NCBI GenBank assembly: GCA_002428455.1 | Contig: DIWL01000038.1 | Span: forward strand, 1 to 31,811 | Direction: 5' to 3' | DNA: 31,811 nt | Source of the DNA: Anaerolineaceae bacterium UBA6107 | GTDB lineage: Bacteria; Chloroflexota; Anaerolineae; Anaerolineales; Anaerolineaceae | Shown: in pieces, positions 14,764 through 22,908 of the stretch | How the letters are laid out: each line of letters opens with the position of its first letter | How positions within the stretch are numbered: the first letter of the stretch is position 1 | Translations under genes and position numbers: made by a program | Notes under the pieces: generated by a model | The model's database searches: none | Told to the model about the DNA's origin: nothing | The model's input: only the letters and a program-made list of their open reading frames with translations

Positions 14764-15828
14764 ATGAAAAATAACCGATTGATCCTGATACTGCTGTTTA
14801 GCCTGACCGCGCTTTTATTAAGTGCGTGTACCGGAGCCGGTCAAACCAATAGTTGGGCCGGAGTGACAGTAGCTGACGAGTATGTCTATCTTGCGAATGG
14901 CAACCTGGTTTACGCACTCAACGGTGATAGTGGCAACACAACCTGGGAGTATCCGCAAAAGGCATCCGCGCAGCGCTTATTTTACGCGGAACCTGCACTG
15001 GCAGGTGAGCAATTGATCGTTGTCGATTACGCGCACGGCATGACCAGCCTGAATGCAAAAACTGGTGCAGAAACCTGGTCTTTTGAAGACGCAAAGGGAC
15101 GCTACATTGACAGCCCGTTGGTCCTCGATGATCTGATTGTCGCACCTAATGCGGATGGATCCATGTACGCGGTCAACCTGTCTGGAAACCTGGTGTGGAC
15201 CTTCGAAGCTGAACACGCTTTGTGGGCCAGACCGGTCAGTGACGGAGAAACTGTCTACTTCACATCAATGGATAAGAATCTGTACGCAGTCAATGCAACC
15301 AGTGGTGAGTTGAGTTGGAAGACCGACCTCAAGATCTCAGCAGTCGCCCGCGCGTTGCTGGACAACGGTACGCTATACGTCGGCAACCTGGATGGCACGC
15401 TGTTCGCGCTCAATGCTGCCGACGGCAGCATCCTATGGGAACAGAAGGTTGGAGGCGGTATCTGGGCAGCGCCCCTGCTGCACGAGGGCAAGCTTTACCT
15501 TGGTGATCAGTCCGGCAGGATCAACATTCTGGATAGCACTGACGGTAAGGTAATCCAGTACATTGAAACAGAATCAGCGATCCTCGGGGCTGGTGTGCTG
15601 TTGGAGAACGGTGTGGCATTTGGCAACGAAGCCGGTGAATTGATCGTGATCGGTTTCAATGGCGAGCGGTTGTGGACGCGGACTTTTGACGGAAGTCTTT
15701 ATTCCAACATCCAAAAAAATGGTGAAGATCTACTACTCACCTTAACGCAGGGCGAAAAGCCACTGCTTGCTGTGGATCTCAACGGGAACGAGATCTGGAA
15801 CTTCTCTATAAAGTCTGACAAAAAGTAA
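14764..15828 (+). CDS. PQQ-like beta-propeller lipoprotein within the yidC operon
   Basis: 354 residues. The signal peptide MKNNRLILILLFSLTALLLSAC ends in an LLSAC lipobox (Cys22). The mature protein is a chain of PQQ/BamB-type propeller blades, repeatedly of the form LYAVNATSGELSWKTDL or LFALNAADGSILWEQKV, six to eight blades by eye. It resembles BamB, the outer-membrane assembly lipoprotein, or PQQ-repeat sensor proteins, but the quinone-binding residues of dehydrogenases are not evident. It is placed between yidD (46 bases before) and yidC (12 bases after), on the same strand. The context suggests a helper in membrane-protein or envelope assembly (inference). Confidence 0.85.
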   Translation: MKNNRLILILLFSLTALLLSACTGAGQTNSWAGVTVADEYVYLANGNLVYALNGDSGNTTWEYPQKASAQRLFYAEPALAGEQLIVVDYAHGMTSLNAKTGAETWSFEDAKGRYIDSPLVLDDLIVAPNADGSMYAVNLSGNLVWTFEAEHALWARPVSDGETVYFTSMDKNLYAVNATSGELSWKTDLKISAVARALLDNGTLYVGNLDGTLFALNAADGSILWEQKVGGGIWAAPLLHEGKLYLGDQSGRINILDSTDGKVIQYIETESAILGAGVLLENGVAFGNEAGELIVIGFNGERLWTRTFDGSLYSNIQKNGEDLLLTLTQGEKPLLAVDLNGNEIWNFSIKSDKK

Positions 15829-15840
15829 GGACGGACCTAC

Positions 15841-16653
15841 ATGTGGGATACGATTATTATTGAGCCTTTTATCAACCTTTTGCTATGGATCTCGAAGCTT
15901 GTGGGCAATTTCGGGGTGGCGATCATCCTATTCACGATCCTCACCAAGATCGTGCTCTATCCATTAACAGCCAAGCAAATCAAGAGTTCCACGGCGATGC
16001 AGGAACTGCAAAAGGACAAGCGGTATATTGAGATCCAGACCAAGTACAAGGGTGACAAGGAAAGATTGGCACAGGAGCAGATGAAGCTCTACCAGGAGCT
16101 GAAGATCAATCCGATGTCCTCCTGTCTGCCCACCCTGATCCAGTTTCCGATCATCATTGGTCTTTACCAGGCGTTGATCCAAACGATGGCATCCGGACCG
16201 ATCGACCTGTTGAAGTTGTCGCGTCACATTTACCCCAATTTCCTCAACCTGGCTGATGTGTTGCCTTTGACAAGCAAGTTTCTATGGATGGACATAGGCG
16301 CACCAGAACGGTTATTCATCCCGGGAATAAACTTCGGGATCCCGGTGCTGGCGATTGTTGTGGTGATCACAACTTACATTTCTTCGAAGATCATTGCCCC
16401 GCCTCCTTCACCTGGAGCGAACGACCAGGGAGCGATGATGTCAAAGATGATGAACATCTACATGCCATTCCTGATGGGCTGGTTGGCGTGGTCTTTGCAA
16501 TCTGGTTTAGCACTTTACTTTGTGGTTACCAACCTGGTCCAGATCGCCCAATACGCGATTGCCGGAAATGTACACTGGGACAATATTGCTTTCTGGAAGA
16601 AAAATGAGACAACTAAACCGAGCGTTCTGCCCCCATCGAAGCGAGGTAAATGA
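15841..16653 (+). CDS. yidC: YidC/Oxa1/Alb3 membrane protein insertase
   Basis: 270 residues, the short form without the large periplasmic domain of proteobacterial YidC. Seen: five-helix core with GNFGVAIILFTILTKIVLYP, YPLTAKQIKSS, the cytoplasmic helical hairpin (about 50-95; KDKRYIEIQTKYKGDKERLA), NPMSSCLPTLIQFPIIIGLY, and a basic C-terminal tail. At the position of the groove arginine (R366 in E. coli, five residues before the conserved PLT) this protein has Lys (K36). No lipobox is seen. GGACGGA precedes the ATG. The stop overlaps the jag start. Confidence 0.95.
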   Translation: MWDTIIIEPFINLLLWISKLVGNFGVAIILFTILTKIVLYPLTAKQIKSSTAMQELQKDKRYIEIQTKYKGDKERLAQEQMKLYQELKINPMSSCLPTLIQFPIIIGLYQALIQTMASGPIDLLKLSRHIYPNFLNLADVLPLTSKFLWMDIGAPERLFIPGINFGIPVLAIVVVITTYISSKIIAPPPSPGANDQGAMMSKMMNIYMPFLMGWLAWSLQSGLALYFVVTNLVQIAQYAIAGNVHWDNIAFWKKNETTKPSVLPPSKRGK

Positions 16654-17432
16654 TGAGCGCTGAAAAAACCAATCTGGAGATCATTGCCCCATCCGCGGAA
16701 GAAGCCATTGAAAGAGGACTTGAACAACTTGGTCTGACAGAAGATATGGTTGAGGTCGAAGTTCTTGATAGCGGTTCCAGAGGCTTGCTTGGAATTGGCG
16801 GCCGGCAATCGCGTGTGCGGCTGACCGTAAAATCTTTCGAGTCTCTGATTGACGAACACACGCCTGAACAGGCGGATATTGACCGTGTCGAGACAGAGGA
16901 TTTTGAAGAAGACCTTGTCCAGGAGATCGACGACGCCAAATTGAGTGAAGAGGACAGGCAGAATCTTAAAGCGGTCAAGTCAGTGGTCAATGAATTGCTG
17001 GAGCGGATGCGCGTAAGGGCAGAGGTTTCAGTCAAATACATTGAGCCGCAGGACAGCAAGGATCAGCGCGTTGTGCTGGTGGATGTAGAAGGTAAAGATC
17101 TCAGCATTCTGATCGGGCGCCGTTCTGAAACGCTTAATGCGATGCAATACATTACCAGCCTGATCGTCAACAAGGATTTGGGTCGTTGGGTTCCCCTGAT
17201 GATCGATGTGCAGGGATATCGCAACCGCCGGGAACGCCAATTGCGGCAATTAGGAAGACGAATGGCAGAACAGGCTATCCAATCCGGCCGCAAGCAGACG
17301 CTTGAGCCCATGCCTCCCAACGAACGCAGGTTGATCCACCTGGAACTGCGCGACCACCCCCAGGTTTATACTGAGAGTGTTGGCGAGGAACCCTACCGCA
17401 AGGTTACGATCTCGCTCAAGAATCAGCCTTAA
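16653..17432 (+). CDS. jag: RNA-binding protein Jag/KhpB (Jag_N, KH, R3H)
   Basis: 259 residues from the ATG at 16653 (an ATG at 16650 also exists, but GAGG at 16643-16646 is better spaced for 16653). Jag_N domain (about 5-60; IIAPSAEEAIERGLEQLGL and GLLGIGG), an acidic linker, a KH domain (about 105-180; LSILIGRRSETLNAMQYI with the GxxG-type IGRR loop) and an R3H domain (NERRLIHLELRDHPQVYTESV). Jag/EloR/KhpB proteins pair with KhpA to bind RNA and affect cell elongation and division. It is the last gene of the module, ended by a terminator 18 bases later, and overlaps yidC. Confidence 0.94.
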   Translation: MSAEKTNLEIIAPSAEEAIERGLEQLGLTEDMVEVEVLDSGSRGLLGIGGRQSRVRLTVKSFESLIDEHTPEQADIDRVETEDFEEDLVQEIDDAKLSEEDRQNLKAVKSVVNELLERMRVRAEVSVKYIEPQDSKDQRVVLVDVEGKDLSILIGRRSETLNAMQYITSLIVNKDLGRWVPLMIDVQGYRNRRERQLRQLGRRMAEQAIQSGRKQTLEPMPPNERRLIHLELRDHPQVYTESVGEEPYRKVTISLKNQP

Positions 17433-17450
17433 TTAAGGAATTCATGCATG

Positions 17451-17480
17451 ATCCAGGTTCACCAGGACCTGGATTTTTTT
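17451..17480 (+). terminator. Intrinsic terminator after jag
   Basis: ATCCAGGT (17451-17458) pairs perfectly with ACCTGGAT (17467-17474) around an 8-base loop, followed by a run of seven T. It ends the rpmH-to-jag transcript. Confidence 0.9.
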
Positions 17481-17536
17481 GTTAATCTGCTGTAGTAAAA
17501 TTGATCATCAAGTGAACGCGTGAACAGGAGATGCAC

Positions 17537-18841
17537 ATGAGAGCAGTGGACATCATCATCAAAAAGCGGGATAGGATCGAGCTATCAAAAGAAGAGATCG
17601 AGTTCTTCGTGAAAGGAATTGCTGATAACGAGATCCCCGATTACCAGATTTCTGCCTGGGCGATGGCAGTTCTACTGAACGGGATGACTGACCAGGAAAC
17701 AACTGACCTCACCCTGGCGATCGCGAATACCGGTGAGGTACTTGACCTATCCGAAATCGTCCCTTTTGAAGTGGACAAACACTCCACTGGAGGGGTAGGA
17801 GATAAAACCACCCTGGTGGTTGAACCAATTGTTTCAGCTTGCGGGTTACCAGTCGGTAAAATGTCAGGCCGGGGGCTAGGGTTTACCGGTGGCACATTGG
17901 ACAAGATCGAATCCATCCCGGGTTTCCGCACGAATCTTACACGGGAGGAGTTCATCCGCATGCTCAAAGAGGAGGGACTGGTGCTGGCCGGGCAAAGCGC
18001 AGACCTGGCTCCGGCGGACGGGAAACTATACGCCTTGCGTGATGTGACCGGCACAGTGCAATCGATTCCGTTGATCGCCTCTTCGGTGATGAGCAAAAAG
18101 ATCGCTGGCGGCGCGAGAGGGATCGTGCTGGATGTAAAAGTGGGCACCGGCGCGTTCATGAAAAACCTCGAGGAAGCCAGGCAACTCTCAAGGCTGATGG
18201 TCGCAATTGGCAGGTTAAGTGGCAGGAAGGTTGTGGCACTGCTTTCTGATATGAACCAGCCGCTTGGCGCGGCAGTGGGCAACTCGCTTGAGGTTAAGGA
18301 AGCCATCGAAACCCTTAAAGGGAACGGACCGGCAGATTTTACCGAACATTGCCTGGTGGTCGCTTCTCACATGTTGCGCATAGGTGAAAAGGCGGCAAAT
18401 GTAACGGATGGTCGAAAGATGGCAGAAGAAGCCCTGGCAAGCGGTAAAGGTCTGGCGCAATTACGCAAGCTAGTGCAGAACCAGGGTGGTGATCCACGTT
18501 ACGTGGATAACCTGCAGTTGTTTCCACTTGCACCGGTAATTCGGGATGTGCTGTCACCCCGGGAAGGATACCTGGCGGAGATTGATGCACTCACCATTGG
18601 GGAGACGTCGGTACAGATGGGCGCAGGGCGCAGCAGGAAAGAGGACGCCATTGACCACCGCGTGGGCATTATGGTGCATCACAAAGTTGGGGATTACGTT
18701 GGAAAGGGCGATGTGTTGTTTACGCTGCACGCCGCTGATGAAAAATCCTTTGAAATGACGAAAGAGTTGTGTCTTTCTGCTTGCCGCTGGCAGGACGGAG
18801 CTTGTGCGCCGCTGCCGCTATTTTACGAAGTAATCGAGTAG
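17537..18841 (+). CDS. pdp: Pyrimidine-nucleoside (thymidine) phosphorylase
   Basis: 434 residues. It cleaves thymidine, deoxyuridine or uridine with phosphate to base and (deoxy)ribose-1-phosphate. Seen: N-terminal helical domain (VDIIIKKRDRIELSKEEIEFF), phosphate loop DKHSTGGVGDKTTLV, family signature GKMSGRGLGFTGGTLDKIES, MSKKIAGGARGIVLDVKVG, and a C-terminal PYNP_C domain (about 345-430; GRSRKEDAIDHRVGIMVHHKVG). ATG 17537 is chosen over ATG 17531 because AGGAG (17526-17530) lies six bases before the former and directly against the latter. It stands alone between a terminator and the ileS T-box. A purine nucleoside phosphorylase lies about 6 kb downstream. Confidence 0.94.
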   Translation: MRAVDIIIKKRDRIELSKEEIEFFVKGIADNEIPDYQISAWAMAVLLNGMTDQETTDLTLAIANTGEVLDLSEIVPFEVDKHSTGGVGDKTTLVVEPIVSACGLPVGKMSGRGLGFTGGTLDKIESIPGFRTNLTREEFIRMLKEEGLVLAGQSADLAPADGKLYALRDVTGTVQSIPLIASSVMSKKIAGGARGIVLDVKVGTGAFMKNLEEARQLSRLMVAIGRLSGRKVVALLSDMNQPLGAAVGNSLEVKEAIETLKGNGPADFTEHCLVVASHMLRIGEKAANVTDGRKMAEEALASGKGLAQLRKLVQNQGGDPRYVDNLQLFPLAPVIRDVLSPREGYLAEIDALTIGETSVQMGAGRSRKEDAIDHRVGIMVHHKVGDYVGKGDVLFTLHAADEKSFEMTKELCLSACRWQDGACAPLPLFYEVIE

Positions 18842-18852
18842 AACACTTGTTG

Positions 18853-18861
18853 TGATATAAT
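18853..18861 (+). promoter_or_regulatory. Extended -10 promoter of the T-box/ileS transcript
   Basis: TGATATAAT, a perfect extended -10, starts 12 bases after the pdp stop codon. The -35 region is poor, as expected for this type. Predicted start about 18868, exactly where the T-box leader begins. Confidence 0.65.
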
Positions 18862-18867
18862 CTGGCA

Positions 18868-19134
18868 ACAAAAGCTTAGATGGAAAAGAGTAAGCTTGGT
18901 AATTCCTTCAGCGAAACCGGGTTTGGTGTGAGCCGGTGGGGATAACAAGCCGAATATCCTTCCGGAGCTGCGATCTGAAAGCTGCAAGCGAGTAAGTGAG
19001 CCGGAAATCCAACCGTTAACCTGGATCAGGTATATTCCTTGGAATGCACCTGACAAAGCGCTCTGATCGAAGAGAAACAGGGTGGTACCGCGGGAATTTT
19101 CTCCCGTCCCTGGCCAGGGATGGGAGTTTTGTTT
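18868..19134 (+). ncRNA. T-box riboswitch, tRNA-Ile responsive, transcription-attenuating
   Basis: The 267-base leader contains the defining T-box sequence AGGGTGGTACCGCG (19079-19092), whose TGGT pairs with the uncharged tRNA acceptor end. Stem I holds GATGGAAAAGAGTAAGC near the 5' end and a specifier segment CCGAATATCCTT, with the isoleucine codon ATC at 18956-18958. The antiterminator can form by CAGGG (19078-19082) with CCCTG, and CGGGA with TCCCG. The alternative is a terminator: CTCCCGTCCCT paired with AGGGATGGGAG, followed by TTTTGTTT (19101-19134). Uncharged tRNA-Ile should favour the antiterminator and turn on ileS. The ileS product downstream agrees with the specifier. Confidence 0.95.
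19101..19134 (+). terminator. Regulated terminator of the ileS T-box
   Basis: Eleven base pairs (one G-T) between CTCCCGTCCCT and AGGGATGGGAG, loop GGCC, then TTTTGTTT. Its 5' arm also takes part in the antiterminator, so the two structures exclude each other. The AAGGAGG Shine-Dalgarno of ileS begins just after the T-tract. Confidence 0.85.
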
Positions 19135-19145
19135 AAGGAGGAAGC

Positions 19146-22100
19146 ATGTTCAAATCAGTTTCGCCCAAGCTAGATGTAAACCGGATGGAATCGAAAGTAC
19201 TGCGCCATTGGCAGGACCGGGATATTTTTCATAAAAGCATGTCTCAGCGTGAAGGGATGCCTGAATATATTTTCTTTGAAGGACCTCCGACCGCGAACGG
19301 CAAACCCGGTGTGCACCATGTGCTCGCCCGCGCGTTCAAGGACATCTTCCCGCGTTACAAGACCATGCGCGGCTACCACGTCTCGCGCCGTGGAGGGTGG
19401 GACACACACGGCCTGCCGGTTGAGATCGAAGTGGAAAAGAAACTCGGATTTACGAACAAGCAGCAGATCGAAGAGTACGGTATTGAAAAATTCAACGCGC
19501 TATGCCGTGAATCCGCTTTCGCGTACATCCAGGAATGGGAGAGACTGACCGACCGCATCGGGTACTGGGTGGACCTGGAAAGCGCGTATGTAACTTATGA
19601 GAATTACTACATTGAATCTGTGTGGTGGATCCTGAAAAACTTCTGGGAGAAGAATCTGCTCTACCAGGGTTACAAAGTAGTGCCTTACTGCCCGCGCTGC
19701 GGGACGCCGCTCTCAGATCACGAGGTGGCGCAGGGTTACCGCGAAGCCACTGATCCTTCTGTCTTCGTGCGCATGCCGCTGGTAGATTCACCCGGTACAT
19801 CGCTGCTGGTTTGGACGACTACCCCGTGGACCTTACCGGCAAACGTAGCGATAGCAGCCGGCGCAGAGATTGATTACGTGACGGTTGAGCGAAACATGGA
19901 GGATGGCTCGCTAGAAAAGCTCATCCTGGCGGAATCCCTGCTGACCAAGGTATTTGGGGATGAACCCGTAAAGATTGTCAACAGGATGAAGGGGAAGCAG
20001 CTCAAAGGCAAGCAATATCGACCTCTGTTCACCTTCCTGCCCACTGAGAAAAAGGCTCATTATGTTGTGCTTGGTGATTTCGTAACCATCGAAGACGGTT
20101 CCGGACTGGTGCACATCGCTCCTGCTTTTGGTGCGGATGATATGCAGGTGGCGTTGGACCATGATCTGCCGATCCTCAATACCGTCGCCGAAGATGGCAG
20201 CTTCATCTCGGAAGTACAACCCTGGGCGGGTCTGTTTGTAAAGGATGCCGATCCACTCATCACGCGCAATCTGCAGGATCGTGGATTGCTCTTCAGAGAA
20301 GGTACGTATGTGCACACCTATCCCTTCTGCTGGCGCTGCAACACTCCGCTGCTTTACTACGCACGACCCACATGGTACATTCGCACCAGCCAGTATAAGG
20401 ACCGCATGGTTGAACTAAACAACCAGATCAACTGGTATCCGGAGCACATCCGCAAAGGCCGTTTTGGCAACTGGCTGGAAAACAACGTTGATTGGGCGCT
20501 CGGACGCGAACGTTATTGGGGAACTCCGCTGCCGGTGTGGGAGTGTGAAAGCTGCCACAACCAGGATTGCATCGGCTCCATCGCTGAACTGTCCGAACGG
20601 TGCGGTAAGAGCCTGGCTGAAGCTGACCTGCATCGACCCTATGTGGACGAGATCACCATAGTGTGTGGTGAATGCGGCGGCAGGATGCGCCGGGTACCGG
20701 AACTGATCGATGTGTGGTTCGATTCCGGTTCAATGCCGGTCAGCCAGTGGCATTATCCGTTTGAGAACCTGGATGCATTTAAAAACCAGTTCCCGGCTGA
20801 TTTCATTTGCGAGGCAGTCGATCAGACCCGCGGATGGTTCTATTCACTGCATGCCATCAGTACACTGCTTTTCGACACCAATTGTTACAAGAATGTGATC
20901 TGCTTGGGTTTGATCCTAGATGGGGACGGGCAAAAAATGTCCAAATCCCGCGGCAACGTGTTGACCCCCTGGACTGTGATCGACCAGCATGGTGCTGACG
21001 CAATGCGCTGGTATCTCTACACAGCCAGCCCTCCGGGGCAGGAACGGCGCTTTTCCAGTGACCTGGTGGGAGAAGTGTTGCGCAATTTCACCCTGACCTT
21101 GTGGAACACCTACTCATTTTTTGTGACTTACGCCAATCTCGATAACTGGAAACCGGGTCCTTCAGTTGAAGTGGAATACAGCCCGCTGGATAAGTGGGTG
21201 CGTTCCTCTCTACATACATTGACCAGGGATGTGACAGCAGCCATGGAGAGCTACGATGTGCTGGGGGCGACAAGACCGGTACAGGAATTTGTGGAACAAC
21301 TTTCCAACTGGTACCTGCGCAGATCGCGCCGGCGCTTCTGGAAGAGCGAATCAGATGGTGATAAGAATGCAGCCTACTCCACCCTTTACGAATGCCTGGT
21401 TACATTAAGTAAGTTGCTGGCTCCCACCATGCCATTCATTGCGGATGAGCTTTACCTGAACCTGGTCGGTTCGGTGGACGCAGCGGTGGCGGAGTCCGTT
21501 CACCTGGCAGCCTGGCCGGAATACGATCCAGTGGCTATAAATGAAAAACTGAACACGGAGATGAGCCTTGTGATGCGCATGACCTCGCTCGGGCACGCCG
21601 CCCGCAACAAGGCCAACCGCAAGGTGCGCCAGCCCCTTTCTGAAGTAGCATTCTCGGTTAGCAATCTTGAAGAGGAGAAAGTAGTTGAAAGCTACGCAGA
21701 ACTGTTGGCCGATGAATTAAATGTAAAAAAGGTCAGGCTGCTCAATGCCGCTGGAGAAGCGGTGAGCTATTCCCTAAACCCGCTCCCCAAACAATTGGGA
21801 CAGAAATACGGCAGTCTTTTCCCTGAGATCCGCAAGAAGATCGTAGCGATGGAGGCTGAAGCGACCGCGTTGCAACTGCTCGCAGGAAAGAATATTCCAC
21901 TCGAGATTAACGGCCAAACGCTGGAGATCCTGCCGGAGGAAGTTGAAGTCAGGCTGCAAGCCAGGGAGGGTTACTCGGTGGCTTCAGAGGGAGCTTACCT
22001 GGCAGCCCTGGTCACCGAACTGACACCTGAACTGATCGCGGAAGGATTTGCGCGTGAGTTTGTGCGGCGTGTGCAGGACCTGCGCAAGTCAGCAGACCTG

Positions 22101-22295
22101 GACATCGCTGACCGCATCAAGTTGTACTACACCGCATCGCCTGTGCTGCAAAATGCAGTTGAAGACTTCAGGGAGTACATCATGACGGAAACACTGACCA
22201 AAGAATTGGTCAACGAAATGCCGCTTGAGGAGATGTTTACGGCTGAGGATGCCTTTGATACAGAAAAGGTGTTGATCGGTATCAAGAAAATTTAA
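19146..22295 (+). CDS. ileS: Isoleucyl-tRNA synthetase, type 2, with GVHH signature
   Basis: 1049 residues, the length of the type 2 (eukaryote-like) class. It charges tRNA-Ile. The N-terminal signature GPPTANGKPGVHHVLAR aligns with the HIGH motif, but reads GVHH (55-58) instead of HxGH. The second signature is KMSKS (597-601), followed by RGN. CPRC (C182, C185) and CWRC (C395, C398) lie in and near the editing (CP1) domain, and a zinc knuckle is formed by C467, C470, C507 and C510. DVWFDSGSMP is conserved. The GxHH variant has been reported in type 2 enzymes tied to strong mupirocin resistance. AAGGAGG precedes the ATG. Controlled by the T-box upstream. Confidence 0.97.
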   Translation: MFKSVSPKLDVNRMESKVLRHWQDRDIFHKSMSQREGMPEYIFFEGPPTANGKPGVHHVLARAFKDIFPRYKTMRGYHVSRRGGWDTHGLPVEIEVEKKLGFTNKQQIEEYGIEKFNALCRESAFAYIQEWERLTDRIGYWVDLESAYVTYENYYIESVWWILKNFWEKNLLYQGYKVVPYCPRCGTPLSDHEVAQGYREATDPSVFVRMPLVDSPGTSLLVWTTTPWTLPANVAIAAGAEIDYVTVERNMEDGSLEKLILAESLLTKVFGDEPVKIVNRMKGKQLKGKQYRPLFTFLPTEKKAHYVVLGDFVTIEDGSGLVHIAPAFGADDMQVALDHDLPILNTVAEDGSFISEVQPWAGLFVKDADPLITRNLQDRGLLFREGTYVHTYPFCWRCNTPLLYYARPTWYIRTSQYKDRMVELNNQINWYPEHIRKGRFGNWLENNVDWALGRERYWGTPLPVWECESCHNQDCIGSIAELSERCGKSLAEADLHRPYVDEITIVCGECGGRMRRVPELIDVWFDSGSMPVSQWHYPFENLDAFKNQFPADFICEAVDQTRGWFYSLHAISTLLFDTNCYKNVICLGLILDGDGQKMSKSRGNVLTPWTVIDQHGADAMRWYLYTASPPGQERRFSSDLVGEVLRNFTLTLWNTYSFFVTYANLDNWKPGPSVEVEYSPLDKWVRSSLHTLTRDVTAAMESYDVLGATRPVQEFVEQLSNWYLRRSRRRFWKSESDGDKNAAYSTLYECLVTLSKLLAPTMPFIADELYLNLVGSVDAAVAESVHLAAWPEYDPVAINEKLNTEMSLVMRMTSLGHAARNKANRKVRQPLSEVAFSVSNLEEEKVVESYAELLADELNVKKVRLLNAAGEAVSYSLNPLPKQLGQKYGSLFPEIRKKIVAMEAEATALQLLAGKNIPLEINGQTLEILPEEVEVRLQAREGYSVASEGAYLAALVTELTPELIAEGFAREFVRRVQDLRKSADLDIADRIKLYYTASPVLQNAVEDFREYIMTETLTKELVNEMPLEEMFTAEDAFDTEKVLIGIKKI

Positions 22296-22303
22296 ATCGA
22301 AGA

Positions 22304-22320
22304 GGCTCCATGTTGGAGCC
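22304..22320. repeat. Short perfect hairpin after ileS
   Basis: GGCTCCA and TGGAGCC form seven base pairs around a TGT loop, nine bases after the ileS stop. No T-tract follows in either direction, so it is at best a weak terminator or a 3'-end stabiliser. A -10-like TAAAAT for lspA follows at 22348-22353. Confidence 0.4.
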
Positions 22321-22347
22321 CCTAAAAGTTTCAAAGCAATAGTGCGG

Positions 22348-22353
22348 TAAAAT
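22348..22353 (+). promoter_or_regulatory. Possible -10 element for lspA
   Basis: TAAAAT with only a weak -35. The predicted start is near 22360, about nine bases before the lspA ATG, so the transcript would be almost leaderless. Weak evidence; read-through from ileS is the alternative. Confidence 0.3.
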
Positions 22354-22368
22354 TCATTCATCTTAAAA

Positions 22369-22908
22369 ATGGAGCAGCGTTTGAAAGCATTTTTTAAACG
22401 ATCTTACTGGTTGTTCATTGTAGCCGCGGTCATTGTCGTCGTAGACCAGGTAACCAAGTGGCTGGTGGTTACCAACATCCCATACGGTGGGATGTGGTCA
22501 CCATGGGAATGGCTGACGCCGATCGCGCGCATCGTCCATTGGAGCAACACCGGAGTTGCTTTCGGAATGCTGCAGGGGATGAACCCCGTTTTTATCGGGT
22601 TAGCGGTCGTAGTATCCGGAATGATCATCTATTATTACCAGAAGCTTGAGAAGCAGGATGGACTGATTAAGTTAGCGCTTATGCTGGAATTAGGCGGGGC
22701 GATTGGCAACCTGGTTGACAGGATCCAATACGGTCATGTGATCGATTTTGTCTCTGTGGGCAACTTCCCCGTATTCAATGTAGCCGATAGTTGCATTACA
22801 GTAGGTGTGATTATCCTGCTGATCGGTGTGTGGATACAGGAAAAACGGGAAAAAACCCGCAGGGCAGCAGCCACCCAGGATCAAACTTTGGATGGAAATG
22901 TAAATTGA
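22369..22908 (+). CDS. lspA: Lipoprotein signal peptidase II
   Basis: 179 residues with four membrane helices. It removes signal peptides from lipoproteins after lipidation; this window encodes two or more likely substrates (6661 and 14764). Seen: DQVTKWLV after TM1, NTGVAFGML (family: NxGxAF), GNLVDRIQYG with catalytic D117, and VIDF...FNVADS with catalytic D140. The ATG at 22369 lacks a Shine-Dalgarno sequence. An in-frame TTG at 22381 has GGAG six bases before it and could be the real start. Its stop codon overlaps the rluD start. Confidence 0.95.
   Translation: MEQRLKAFFKRSYWLFIVAAVIVVVDQVTKWLVVTNIPYGGMWSPWEWLTPIARIVHWSNTGVAFGMLQGMNPVFIGLAVVVSGMIIYYYQKLEKQDGLIKLALMLELGGAIGNLVDRIQYGHVIDFVSVGNFPVFNVADSCITVGVIILLIGVWIQEKREKTRRAAATQDQTLDGNVN

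Noticed and set aside
17496..17501. TAAAAT as a -10 for pdp
   Set aside because: The matching -35 would fall in the T-tract of the jag terminator and has no resemblance to consensus; left out as a feature.
17641..18306. Long antisense frame (221 codons) over the pdp gene
   Set aside because: Low-complexity, Ser/Pro-rich translation in the shadow of a highly conserved enzyme; no start or family support.
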